From Lycorma delicatula (Eukaryota > Arthropoda > Insecta > Hemiptera > Fulgoridae), in assembly GCF_047948215.1 (NCBI RefSeq), contig NC_134456.1, forward strand, positions 68,040,029 through 68,104,028: DNA of 64,000 nucleotides. Direction: 5' to 3'. The translations under genes were made by a program, and so were the position numbers. Position 1 is the first letter of the stretch, and each line of letters starts with the position of its first letter. Shown here in pieces: positions 49,601 through 60,700 of the stretch. The notes beneath the pieces were generated by a model. The model searched no databases, was not told where the DNA came from, and saw nothing but the letters and a program-made list of their open reading frames with translations.

Positions 49601-51852
49601 AGTATTTTAGTTTTTAAAGATGTTTTTGTTTTTAATTAATTTCTAATTGTGAATTTTAAGATTTAGTTTTTTTTTAAACAAATACATCGTTTCCGAGTGA
49701 TGATAACGCAAAAGTGTGTTTCTCCCCCCCCACCATAAAAAAAAAGATTCATACATACTTTAAAGTTCTTGTTCTCTGAATTTAGTGCATTTTTGTTTCA
49801 AAATAACAAATATTTTGTTATGTTTTACCTACAAATTAAACTGGAGTACCTTCTCGTTGATTCTACGCGCATTCTTTTTATAAGAAATTATGATCTTTAT
49901 AAAAAATATATTTTCTAAAAATTTCACATTTATTCATAACGGTCTTCACAGATAGAGCTATTTATTCAGAATTTTCTTTATTTCCTTATTATTGTAGTAA
50001 TGTCAATATTCAGATACCTTTGCTGAGTATTCATAATGAAAATAACTATGATTTTTATTTAAATTTATTGAAATCGTTATCTCATACAAGGTTGATTTTT
50101 TTTTTTTTTAAATATATGATGTTATGTTTTAAATCGTACGTGCTGATAGGTATCAAAAGCGAACTACATGAAACATGAAATCAGTTTTGGATATTTCTTT
50201 TCTTTGTATTAAATTTTACAAAAAAAGAAATACTTAAAAATTAGAGTCAAATATTCATTATAAATTTGTTGTATAAAATATAAGTTTTAAGTCTAAATAA
50301 TATTTTACGTAAAACACATGTCTTTTATTAAATGTGCTACTATTATAATTGTGCTATTCTGCGTATTTTACTTCGGTAACGTCAAACCTTCTTCTTCTTC
50401 TTTGTTCCCGCCTGTAAAGTGCCGAGGTAACTTTTTTTATAAAATGTATTGCACTGGATTAAATTTATAAAATAACAATCTTCAAAAGAGTTATTATTTT
50501 CTAAATTTTCGCTAATGAGAGATGTGATTAAAATTTTCAGGTTTCATCTTTTTTTTGTATTCTTATACAATTACTACTATTTGTGATATGTTTTGTTGAA
50601 TTCAGTTTAACATTCAGAGAAATGATTGTATTTATTAGAATTTAATGCTAGAAATTCTATTAAAAGGAATTTTTTTTTATAAATAAAAAAGACTTGTCAG
50701 CTTGTTATTAACAGTCGGCTAGGTTAGTTGTTGAATCACAGCGCGGTTAAGTTTGTTCAACTTGATGGCGGCAGTTAATGGACACTTCCTGCTAGTGGCA
50801 GTTGCAGTCACCGATGGGTATATTCCCGTCTCTTAATGTATACATTCGTAACTTCATGTCCTCTTTTTCATATACCAATATTTACTACGGTTTATTTTAT
50901 TAACCAGATTTTTCTGCTTTATGTTTTGCTGTTAATTTCTATTTTTTTCATTATTTATAGTGTACAAAACTTGTTATGACATTAATAGGGGTCATTTTTT
51001 CTTTATTTAAGCATCTTTATACGTTCTGTATTAACCAGATAATTTTATTTTTATTTTGTTTTACGAAAGATATTGCATCAACTACATTAAATTATATTAT
51101 TGTCTAATTTTTCTATTATTCATAATATTTTAGTACTAGTATAAATTTGTGTATTTATTTAATGAAGATGAAGTTGATAACATCTTGATTCAGCATTCAG
51201 TAACAAAACTTGATGAAATGTTTTCAACGAATGCTCAGTAGTCGGTAACGCTTCTTTTTTTTAACAACTTGTAAGGTGATGATATGTATTTCTTTATCTA
51301 TCATCTAGCTACTTCTTTTTCTTTACTCTTACTACCCACACCCCCAACTAAAAATCTATTTATAACCCATCCACAAATTTTTTACATAAATGCTTTTCAT
51401 ATCGTAATAAATAATACAACTGAAATTTCTTCATATTTACAAGTGGTATTTAATTCAATAAACTAGAGCTTAAAATAATTAATTTTTTTCCTATAAAAGA
51501 AGGATTTATATTTTTCTAACATTTTTTTTCTGTTGAACATCAACATTCCAATCTAATCAACGTAAAAATATTTAACTTTTCTTTGAATTTAAATTAAAAC
51601 AAGTTTGATATTTACCCTTCTGATAGATCTTTAAGTTCAGTTTTATTTTATTTTCTATTTAAATATTTAAAGTATAATTTGCTAGATCATGCTCAAAATT
51701 AGACTTTGCATTTATTCATATTGCGTTTAATGACTTAAACAAACATGGCAGTTATCTATCTACAGGCTTAACCATAAATATTATTGGTAATCAATATGTT
51801 TTTTTTATTGTTATAACTAGTGATTTCCTAAAATTATTGTGATATTATATTA

Positions 51853-51893
<41 letters not shown>

Positions 51894-52693
51894 TATCTCG
51901 GAGTTCGTTAGAATTTCGACGGGAACGAAATCAACAACGAACTACGTGTGACCTAACCTAACAGTGAAATGGAAATGGGAAAAAAATAAGCGTAAAAACA
52001 TTATATTTCAGTTCATTTAGATTAGTAATAAAGAATACTTTCAAAAAATACCTCGAATTTTGTTAGACAACGGTTTTTTTTCCATTTGATGAACCGCGGA
52101 CTCGAATATGTCATTTTATTCATTTTTTTTAAATTTACCTTTACGAATCGCGCCGGTATATAGCAGTACTTAATAGTACTAGGTAGCGTACAAAAACTTG
52201 ATATTATACTTGAAATAATAAAACTTAAAAGAAAATATACTATAGATTGTTTTAATAGTAAATGCTCTTATAAATGAAAGTACTGAAAATATTTTTTTTT
52301 AATTCCCATCATTTCTTTTAAAAAAATATAAAAGTATTAGTTTACAAGAGATTATATTAGTTTTATTAAAAAAGGAAAAAATAAAACAGAAATAAATTCG
52401 ATTGGTAAAATCGAATTTAACTATAAAAATCGAGGGTTACACTTGCAAAGTAATAATATACATTACAAAGAAATAATATAATATTACATCACGCATCTTC
52501 TATTCGTAAATGACATTATACTAGTTTTATGTAAAAAGGAAAAATATGGTATAAAGTGAATGATATGACTTATCAACAATAAAAAGTTGGCCGTGAAATT
52601 TGTTTGTTCTAAAAAGGCTATAAATTTTAATAATAAATCCATAAGATAACAATCAGTAATTCATAAAAAAATAATAATTAACAAAACACAGTG
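49601..52693. other. AT-rich stretch
   Basis: Includes a GC-richer pocket at 50755-50825 with a signal-peptide-like frame (see separate entry), an (AT)n tract at 51846-51889, and a moderately complex 51890-52190 segment with no recognised family. Two similar segments at 52352-52385 and 52509-52545 ('attata.tagttttat..aaaaaggaaaaa') may be an old local duplication. Confidence 0.45.
50764..50835 (+). CDS. Possible tiny exon or chance ORF, MAAVNGHFLLVAVAVTDG
   Basis: ATG at 50764 opens MAAVNGHFLLVAVAVTDGYIPVS and stops at 50833-50835; a possible donor 'gatgg|gtatat' lies after TDG. The pocket is markedly less AT-rich than its surroundings and the peptide starts like a signal sequence. Upstream in-frame stops exclude an internal coding exon, so it could only be an alternative first exon. 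There is no TATA-like box or CpG block. Chance is the more likely reading. Confidence 0.15.
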
Positions 52694-53426
52694 ATATCCA
52701 AAAAAGAAATTCCAATGAAGTTGTAAACCGTACAGTAAGAGTCTGAAAGATATAATTTCTTCCGCTCAAAAAAAAAATTGTGTATAAATAAAACTGTTTT
52801 TAACAAAACGATAATCATATCAAAAAAAGTAAGACACTGCATTTCTATTATCAAAATCTGTTACTAATTTAGAATTTTCTTTAAAATAAAATACATGTTA
52901 AATATATATAAAATAGACAATAGCTATGCAATAATATATAATAAACAATGTTTAAGCGTGCCATATAGTAAGAAAAAAAAGAAAAATTTGTTACAAACTC
53001 TTACCGCCCTGATTTCATTTATTAAAAAACGAATAATCATAAGAATTGTATTATTTCTGTAAATGTAATATTTATTATTCTTTATTTAATAAATGAAATC
53101 GGGCCGGTAAGAGTTTTGTAACAATTTTTTTCTTTTTTTTCTTATTATATGGAACGCTTAAACATTGTTTATTATCTATTATTGTATAGCTATTGTCTAT
53201 TTTATATATATTTAACATGTATTTTTTTTTAAAGAAAATTCAAAATTAATAATAGATTTTGATAACAGAAATGTAGTGCCACCTTTTTTGATATCGCTAT
53301 CATTTAGTTAAAAACAGTTTTATTCATAAGAGTATTACACAAATTTTTGTTTTTTGAGTGGAAGAAATGATATCTGCAAGACTCTTACCTCATGGTTTAC
53401 AATTTCATTGTAATTTATTTGGATAT
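52694..53426. repeat. Long-arm inverted repeat (foldback), 733 bp
   Basis: The left arm (52694-53037) and right arm (53074-53426) are reverse complements at roughly 85-90% by eye, with a 36-bp loop. Landmarks: 'atatccaa' (52694) pairs with 'ttggatat' (ends 53426); 'ttgtaaaccg' with 'atggtttacaa'; 'tacatgttaaatatatataa' with 'ttatatatatttaacatgta'; 'aaacaatgtttaagcg' with 'cgcttaaacattgttt'; 'gatttcatttatta' with 'taataaatgaaatc'. No ORF inside. No clear TSD was seen; the right end runs into (AT)n. It could be a foldback transposon/MITE or an inverted duplication. Confidence 0.92.
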
Positions 53427-54624
53427 ATATATATATATACATACATACAGTCCTGTAAATGTGTTTGTTAACTTTCTACTAACATAACCAGGATTATATG
53501 AAATAATTTATTTTTAATAACAATATTTTATGAAATACTGATTGTTTTTGTACATAAATTATTTACTTTTCTAGTTTGAGGTTTGTTTAATTTAAATTAA
53601 TAAATACACGAAAAAAATAAATGTATTTTTGCTACATTTATATGTACAGTTAAAATTTTTAATTTTAGAATTTCAGTAAAATTTGACATTAATCAATAAA
53701 CTGATATATTATTATTTTTATTATATAAAACCGAGTTTTCATTATTTAATCTTAAGGACGTTTTTGTAATTTAACTTCTCGTTTTATCTAACAAGCGAGT
53801 CACGAAAGCTTTAAAAATAATAACTGGGAAGAAAAAAACTATAACAAAGAAAGGAAACTAGTTAAAGGAAAAGTATTATGTCAGTAGATTGTGATTAGTT
53901 ATTGGTTATGATAATCACTGTGGGTGGTGGTAGTGTCTACCTTGGAAGGAGGTACCAACACTTCTGGTGTTACCTTTACCGTGGAAAGGGAGAAAAAGGA
54001 AAGGTAAATTCTCCCACCATCTGTTATCGACTGACGTGTAACGTGTTTTTATTTTCTATTTAAATATTTACAGTTTGATTTTCTATTGATTTTAATTGTT
54101 GGTTCAGATAGATTAAGATTCATTTTTTAAAATATATAATTATTATTAAAATATATCATCAAAAGAGATCGTGCGTAATAAGCAGGATCAATGTTTTTTC
54201 AGAATTCCTAAGCTGATTATTTATACATTTTTGTCATTTATTGCCAAGTTTTACAAAACTATTGCTAAAAGCTACTCATATGGCTGCCATTTAAATAAAA
54301 CCTCTAGAAAAGATACCGATCACGTCTTCGTTTAAGCTTTCTCATTGTCTTCCTGGAATAACTTCGTTCTTCTTTTGCAAGTTGCGATACATAATTCATA
54401 ATGGTATTTCTATTGTTCTTAGTGGCCGACATATTTGATATTCCTACGCCATATTCATTTTCTAACGATTTATCCGATACACCATTTTTCTACGTTATTA
54501 TTATTTTTTTCATTAATCAAAGGATTTTCTTTGGTTTTGTTGCAGAGATGATCTTAACTATCCCTAACGATAACAACAGGTAGTTAGCAGAAATAGAGTT
54601 AAATAAATTATACTATAATTACGC
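53427..54624. other. AT-rich stretch
   Basis: (AT)n and 'catacatacag' follow the foldback. A GC-richer patch at 53930-54040 ('gggtggtggtagtgtctacc', 'caacacttctggtgttacc') has no recognised content. Confidence 0.45.
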
Positions 54625-54928
54625 TAGATAAGGCAATCCTACCGGGTTGGTCTAATGGTAAACGCGTCTTCCCAAATCAGCTGATTTGGAAGCCGAGAGT
54701 TCCAGCGTTCAAGTCCTAGTAAAATCAGTTATTTGAATACTAGATCGTGAATACCGGTGTTCTTTGGTGGTTGTTGGGTTTCAATTAACCACACATCTCA
54801 GGAATGATCAAACTGAGACTGTATAAAACTACAGTTCATTTACACTCGTACATGACATCCTCTAAGTATTATATGAAAGGTAAGTACCGGTGGCTGAACA
54901 GGAAAAAGAAAGAACTTAGATAAGGCAA
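54625..54928 (+). mobile_element. Complete tRNA-derived SINE, family 1, with 12-bp TSD
   Basis: Body 54637-54916. The head has a tRNA-like A box 'tggtctaatggtaaacgcg' and B box 'gttcaagtccta', separated by the diagnostic palindrome 'ccaaatcagctgatttgg'. The middle region reads 'gaataccggtgttctttggt' and 'aattaaccacacatctcagg'; the tail ends 'taccggtggctgaacaggaa' plus 'aaagaaagaac'. Perfect 12-bp duplications 'tagataaggcaa' flank it (54625-54636, 54917-54928). Pol III promoter boxes are present. Such SINEs move using a LINE's enzymes. Confidence 0.92.
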
Positions 54929-56365
54929 ATAACACAGTAATAATATATTTATTTTGACCTTCAGCATATGCACAGCTGTATAAAAACAAAAATCATTACA
55001 TGTAATTTATCCTTGATCAATTAATCCGTTTCCATCAATCTTATCAGAAAATTTTATAATTAATTTAACACTGGCCTAAATTTAAGTATGTTTTTTATTA
55101 TACGAAAAATAAAAAAAAGGATTCAATAAAAACAAAGATAACACTACATTTAATGTTGAAGTAGTATTTAAGTATGAAATTTGTTTTTTCAGTGTTCAGT
55201 TATTTTAATTATAAAGTAACAAAAAAATTGTCCCTTTTAAATATTAAAAAAATATATTTAATCTCGGTCTTTGTTCATTTGTTGTTAAATATTTATTGGA
55301 TATTTTAAATTTTATATCGTATAATCAATCAATCTTTCATTCTTAAGTTTTTTGTAAAAATATATTTAAATATTAATGAACAGCCTATTCTAAAGATCTC
55401 TACCGTCTCATATATTAAAATTATCGGGTCGGAAATGAAATTGTTAGGGCGGCTTTTTGAATATACAATACATTCTGAATTCATTAATAATTAAATCTGA
55501 TTATTATCTTCTAACTGTATTAATTTTCGTCGAATAAACGCTACGTTTTATAAATATCTAATAAAAAAAAATTACTTTCTTTATTAAAAGATTTTTGTTG
55601 ATTAATAAATTAATCCGTTGGCTTGTTTCAGTTCAGTTGAGAAATGGATCAATGCATTGGAGACAGTTTAACTGATAAATTGAATTACTGGAATTCAATA
55701 ATCTATGGGTATAATAATGAACAAGGAAGGGTTGATTAAACATTGACAGCAACTGGGTCACTGTTCAACCCCTGCTGCAGACAAAATCCAATTTGCCACC
55801 TATCATCTATCGTATTATTATTCTTCACCGTTTTATTTTTATTTCAACCTTTATCCTGTTACCGTTATATAATTCTTTTTTGTAAAATTTTAATTTCAAG
55901 TTCCTATAAAAATTTGTTTGGTTTTATTAAAAATAAAAATAATGTTTATGTTTCTTAATCCTATAAATTATTATACAGGATAACATGTAAATATAATTTT
56001 ATATATACCCATTTACTTCCACGATCTGAAGAATATATAAGTTTAACAATATCGAGTAAAATTATATACAGAGTTAGAATTCGTTGGTAATGTAAAAATT
56101 TTATATAATTTACGGCAGTTTTGTTTGTACGCATTTCCGGTTGGATTGTTTGCTATTTTTAAAGAATAAATTTATTTTTATTTTTTTATACTTATTTTTA
56201 TATACGTAATATTAAATAAGATATATAATTAATAAGATATAGAATTACAATTATTAAAATAGCTGGATAATTCTGTATTATTCAGAATAAATTTACATGA
56301 TAATCTAGAAATTTAGATGTAAAAAACTAAATATAAACAAATAATTTCTAATACATCCGCATTTT

Positions 56366-56390
56366 ACAGAGCCCTTAACTCGGGCTCTGT
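56366..56390. other. Perfect 9-bp stem hairpin
   Basis: 'acagagccc' (56366-56374), 7-base loop 'ttaactc', 'gggctctgt' (56382-56390). A GC-rich stem in AT-rich DNA; no poly(T) or gene end beside it, so no role is assigned. Confidence 0.6.
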
Positions 56391-57632
56391 AGCAATCTTT
56401 TGTTCAGCATGTTTTTTTTTATTTATATGAGGTCTTGATTTTTCGCATTTACATTTCGTGCAAAATCTACTTAAAAATTATAACAAAATGTTAATTTAGT
56501 ACGTTGCCAAATCTTGTTTAAATTTAAATTAACTGAAATTTGTTATAAATTAAAATTTAGCTAGTTGTCGATCTTGTTTCTAATTCTGCGCTGACTTCAG
56601 AAATTGAAATTATAAGAAATGAAATTACATTACTTTACTGCATTTATTTAATGCAATTTCTGTACATCCGTTTTTCTTTCTTTGAGTTTTTTCATGAGCA
56701 TTTCATTTTAGTACAATTTTCAAATTAAAATAACATAACTCAAAGAAACCTGAGTGGTGATTAAAGCAGCTTAGAAGTAACAACTCATTTTTCTATTTAA
56801 GCAAAAATTACATAAGAAATTTGCAAAAGAAAATAAAATCAAACCCAGAACATACATTTCGGTTGTATGTAACTGTTAATTTTAAAACGTGTGATAATTT
56901 TAATCATATTAACTAAAAATATTTGTTTAAATCATTTATTGTGGAATATTCACACTTAATAGTAGTAGTTCACATTAGCTAAAGGATTATTACGCTAACG
57001 TGGGTCGCTTATCAATAGCAGCTGACTTACAGTTGAATTAAAACAAGATAATTCAATTAAAATATTGACATTTTAAATTAAGGATTTAAAAAGAATTAGT
57101 CGATTGGTTTGGTGCACTTTTTCATTCCTTTCTTTTCTGATTTTATTTTATAGTTTATTTAAAAGTATTCGGTAAATTGCATGATCCTTCAATTACGTGC
57201 AATTCCTCTTATAATTTTTCTTCTAAAAATTTGTAAAATCTTTGCGTTATTTTATAAACCATCCCTGAATATATGAACAGTGATTGTAGGTTTTGCAAGA
57301 AGTTGGTATTTTTCTTTCCCGATATAAAAAGAACTATGTCATTTTGAACTTCATCAAGTCACCAATTTTAACATTACCATAACACGGCTTTTCAATAGAA
57401 TCATTTTTTATCTTTATTGGTTACTGTTCATGTTTCATTGAGATAAAACACTATACTCAACAAATAAAGGGTTTCTAAGTTAAATTTATGTTTATTTTCT
57501 CCGCTTAAAATGAAAACGCTTCAATTTTGGTTTAATTGTTGTTTTTCTTCCTTAATATTAGTAAATGGTATTCAATTTCTCTTCACATGTACGAGTTCTT
57601 TACTATCAGGGATTTCATCAAACCAGTCCTAG

Positions 57633-57690
57633 TAAGTGATTATTAATTATCACAAAAAAATTAAGTGATTATTAATTATTCCAAAAAAAA
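57633..57690. repeat. 29-bp tandem duplication
   Basis: 'taagtgattattaattatca' with an A tail is repeated once with two or three changes (57633-57661, 57662-57690). Confidence 0.85.
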
Positions 57691-57961
57691 AAGAGCTGTT
57701 TGTAGTAGTGGAAGGTTGTGTTTATCTTTTGCTCTTGATTTTGTGTTATTTTATGATATTTAAAATCATTATATCAAGGACATAGATTATTATGTGACTA
57801 TTCAGAACCGTATTGTATTGCAAAAATGCTTTTGCATATTTATTTACAGTCTATCTTTACCGGTTTTTAATCGAATTTTCAAGTTAACCCTTTAGTGGAA
57901 AGGTTAATTAGCCCTATGGCTAGGCTATTGCTAAGGTTTAATTAGCCCTAAGCAGCTGCAT

Positions 57962-58500
57962 GTGATCTCGAAGATTGGTAACGTGTACAAGAAGGTAATT
58001 GATCTGGTCCGTGAACACAGTTTGATTGGTCACACTTTTATGAGGAAAGACGAGATGGCTTTTTATGTTGTTTTGAAGAACTCACACTTCTCGATTCCAA
58101 TAGGTATCATCAAGGTAAAAATTGAGGAACGCAGACTCGAAGTCCAAATTACAATCAATGTTCGTCATCGAGTCATAAAGGAACCGTTGTGGTCAACTTG
58201 GAGCCCAAAGATAACAGCAAGGAGATTTAATTTGAGATACATCACGCTACTGTGGGGTTACGTTTGAGACATTCTGCAAACCTCCTAGATTGGTGTAGTG
58301 CATGTGATGCTAACAGTATGGCCGCAAATGAACAACTGCATTAGCCCTTACCGTTGCATTAAATATGCACTAAGCCACAGAACTAAAAATTGTCTTAAAC
58401 AGAGAAATACTCCGGCTACTTCTGCCAATCCGACCATCTCGGTTAACTACAGAGGATGCAGGATTTGTTATGAAATACTGGACAGAAAACAGAACTGAAG
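57962..58500 (+). pseudogene. Jockey-like ORF1: PRE_C2HC domain and zinc knuckles
   Basis: 57962-58267 reads 'VYKKVIDLVREHSLIGHTFMRKDEMAFYVVLKNSHFSIPIGIIKVKIEERRLEV', then 'INVRHRVIKEPL', matching the PRE_C2HC block of the 2.3-kb copy (SYTRKDEGAFQVVLKHL, NAKHRVTKEPLP). The knuckle region follows in other frames: 'CSACDANSMA' and 'CIKYALSHRTKNC', then 'NYRGCRICYEIL' (58430-58480; related to NYKGC in the other copy). Several frame changes make it non-functional. Confidence 0.85.
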
Positions 58501-58770
58501 GGTGCAATGAAGAATGCTAATCCACTCCAGACCCGGAAGAAATGGAGCTTCCTTTGAATACAAATTTCCCTTCTTTAATTATAGGAACGACTAGGGATTC
58601 AACTGCACATGCCAGCGCTTATCCTCGATCTTATTCCGCTGCTCTTAGCGGAACATCTATGGTGATACCGAAGACAAATTACAAAAAAATCATAGCATAA
58701 AATTTTCAGTGCAGAAAATAGGTAATCTTGCTTACTAAGTTGATCAGAAATATCTTATGATTGTAGATTT

Positions 58771-59570
58771 CTAAGGATCGCTACCTGCAGTGGTCTGGCT
58801 GATCGAGAATAAAAATTAAAAGTTTTAATAACGGCCGAGTCATTAGATGTTGTTCTGCTTTCTCAGACACACTTAACTAATCGTAGCTATTTTCGTTTTC
58901 GTAGGTATTCATTCTACATGACTAATTATTCTGATGGCAGACAGCATAAAAGTGCTGCATTGCTCATCAGAAATGCGATAAAGCATCACCAACTACCATA
59001 ATACATCCATCCCAATCCCGTAGGGAAAGACACCCGCTTAGTGACATTCCAGTCACCCCCCCGCACGTTTCTAGCCCTGTTGGGCTTTAACGGGAAAGAA
59101 CCATAATACAGGTCAGATCACATACAGGCGATAACGGTTAAGATTCTAGACGGGTTTCGACTTTTCAGACTGTCGTTGATCTATTGTCCGCTTCGCCACA
59201 CGATCATGGATGGCTCATTCTCTGAGTTCTTTACAACGCTAGGATCCCGTTTTATCATAGCAGGTGACAGAAACACGAAATATCTTCTCTGAGGCTCTTG
59301 ACTTATAACTACTAAAGACAATATATAACGTAGAGGTAGTAGATAAAGCAGTGTCCCGCCTATCATTAGTAAGACTGTGATAAGGAAAAGGAAACCGCCT
59401 GTCCTCCATAACAAGAACCAATTGAGAATCGAATCTAAGCTGGGTAGATAACAAACTGGATGTTCCTGTACAATTAGGTTGATATGAACAATGCGACGCA
59501 ATATTTCACCTCAATCTTTCAAAAAGCTGCCGGGCGCACAACACCTGAGATTGGACATGTGACATCATAA
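58771..59570 (+). pseudogene. Jockey-like endonuclease and linker, mutated
   Basis: The start 'LRIAT' is followed by 'CSGLADRE' where WNANGL is expected, so the first metal-site Asn region is lost. 'DVVLLSQTHLTNRSYF' has Gln where the SETH catalytic Glu should be. 'RFIIAGDRNTKY' keeps the GD.N motif. Reading across the 94-bp insertion restores the usual order ('RNAIKHHQLP' then 'YRSDHIQAITVKILDGF', 'IYCPLRHTI'). The linker 'FTSIFQKAAGRTTPEI' ends it. The catalytic changes and stops show the domain is dead. Confidence 0.83.
58995..59110. mobile_element. 94-bp insertion with perfect 11-bp TSD in the Jockey endonuclease
   Basis: 'accataataca' stands at 58995-59005 and again at 59100-59110. The 94 bp between is GC-rich ('cccgtagggaaagacacccg', 'gttgggctttaacgggaaag') and interrupts an otherwise continuous endonuclease translation. 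The end 'aacgggaaaga' is like the 3' end 'ctacgggaaac' of the first Jockey copy, so it may be a very short 5'-truncated retroinsertion. The family is not identified. Confidence 0.75.
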
Positions 59571-59588
59571 CGAGAAGCAGACAACAGT

Positions 59589-59876
59589 TTTTCTTTTTCC
59601 TGTTTAGCCTCCGGTAACTACCGTTTAGATAATATTTCAGAGGATGATATGTATGAGTGTAAATGAAGTGTAGTCTTGTACATTCTCAGTTCGACCATTC
59701 CTGAGATGTGTGGTTAATTAAAACCCAACCACCAAAGAACACCGGTGTCAACGATCTAGTATTCAAATCCGTGTAAAAAATAGCTGGCTTCACTAGGACT
59801 TGAACGCTGTAACTCTCGACTTCCAAATCAGCTGATTTGGGAAGAGGCGTTAACCACTAGACCAACCCGGTGGGTT
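59589..59876 (-). mobile_element. Complete SINE family 1 (3' part of the chimera)
   Basis: On the minus strand it begins 'aacccaccgggttggtctag', with A box 'tggtctagtggttaacgcc', palindrome 'ccaaatcagctgatttgg' (one side extended), and B box 'gttcaagtccta'. The body includes 'gacaccggtgttctttggtg' and 'aattaaccacacatctcagg'. It ends 'taccggaggctaaacaggaa' and 'aaagaaaaa'. It matches the 54.6-kb copy along its whole length. Confidence 0.92.
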
Positions 59877-60058
59877 CTATGAACCCCCTGAAGGCTCACA
59901 ACATTACACCTAACATTACTATTACACCTAATGGCAGCGATCCATACCGGGGCCGCATATAGTACAGAAGAGGCCACCACCGAGGCGATGAGTCTACTCT
60001 TCGATGTCCTTGGCGCCCTCTGGCCAGCCAACAACACATTGATTGACCGAACCGTTTT
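59877..60058 (-). pseudogene. Captured R1-type LINE fragment within the chimera
   Basis: The minus-strand frame reads 'LLAGQRAPRTSKSRLIASVVASSVLYAAPVWIAAI', the R1-type segment after the RT ('GGPR...R.LL.SVV.S.LLYAAPVW'). It is the same segment as 'LLYAAPAWKRAV' that opens the R1 copy near 62580. It lies between two SINE 5' ends and is only about 180 bp, so it was probably copied from an R1-type RNA during insertion. Confidence 0.8.
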
Positions 60059-60113
60059 TCCAAATCAGCTGATTTGGGAAGACGCGATCACCACTAGACC
60101 AACCCGGTGGGTT
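60059..60113 (-). mobile_element. SINE family 1 head fragment (5' part of the chimera)
   Basis: 55 bp with the same 5' end as the complete SINE next door ('aacccaccgggttggtctag'), an A box, and the palindrome 'ccaaatcagctgatttgg', where it stops. The B box is absent. Confidence 0.85.
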
Positions 60114-60127
60114 AAGCAGACTACAGT

Positions 60128-60700
60128 CTGAATTGGACCAAATCAACGGATGACTACCTAGATAGAAAATTAAGGTTAATCAAGCGAAGGCGAGTCATGT
60201 GACTTTTGCAATGGAGAGAGGAGACTGCTCTCAGATCCACCTCGAAGGTGTTTTCATACCGCTTGTTCAAAGTGTACGTTACTTTGGTCTCCATCTTGAT
60301 CATCGTGTTACGTGGAAGTTCCATTTAAGGGAAAAGAGAAAAAACTGGATATTAAGATTATGGAATTGTATTGGTTGCTGAGCAGATCACAACTTTCACT
60401 TTTTAAGAAGCAGTAATATATAAATTGCACTCCGCGATCCTGAGACCGATTTTGACCTGAGGATCCAGCTTTGGAGTACTTGCTACAAGCAGCAGCAACG
60501 TCAGTATAATACACTGATTCCAAAAACATTACTGAGGAACGCCTTAGTTTGTAATAAACAGTGAAATCCACGAATATTATTTTCGAGATGAAAACAACTA
60601 TTCGGTACAAAGTTTATACTTTGTACCTAAACATCCACGTATATTATTTAGCTATTAACCTTAACGCAAGAAAGCTAAAGCGATTCCTCGTCTTGGAGCT
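60128..60700 (+). pseudogene. Jockey-like reverse transcriptase, thumb and C-terminal region
   Basis: 'KIKVNQAKASHVTFAMERGDCSQIHLEGV' and 'VRYFGLHLDHRVTWKFHL' (60170-60335) are the segment after the palm ('KIKVNE.KS.HVTFT...G.CP.I.LN......V.YLG..LDRRLTW..H'). 'YNTLIPKTLLRNALVC' and 'SSWSLVS' (60510-60710) in shifted frames mark the C-terminus. No YxDD is present upstream. Broken by several stops and frameshifts. Confidence 0.82.

Larger units (their letters stand above)
54929..57949. other. AT-rich stretch
   Basis: A short hairpin 'acagagccc-(7)-gggctctgt' lies at 56366-56390. A 29-bp tandem duplication ('taagtgattattaattat..') is at 57633-57690. A short direct repeat 'aattagcccta' appears twice at about 57905-57950. 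No coding was recognised. Confidence 0.5.
59575..60127 (-). mobile_element. Chimeric SINE - LINE fragment - SINE insertion flanked by a 14-bp TSD
   Basis: Target copies 'aagcagacaacagt' (59575-59588) and 'aagcagactacagt' (60114-60127) differ by one base and enclose 525 bp. On the minus strand, from the 5' end: a partial SINE family 1 head (60113-60059), a fragment of R1-type RT C-terminal coding (60058-59877), then a complete SINE family 1 (59876-59589) ending in its tail. All three are in the same sense orientation. Removing the unit rejoins the Jockey sequence. Confidence 0.85.

Noticed and set aside
51951..51962. 'cctaacctaac' resembling the insect telomere repeat TTAGG
   Set aside because: Only about two units. 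No array or telomeric context.
56366..56390. Hairpin considered as a terminator or histone-type 3' stem-loop
   Set aside because: No gene end or T run beside it, and the sequence does not match the histone mRNA stem-loop.
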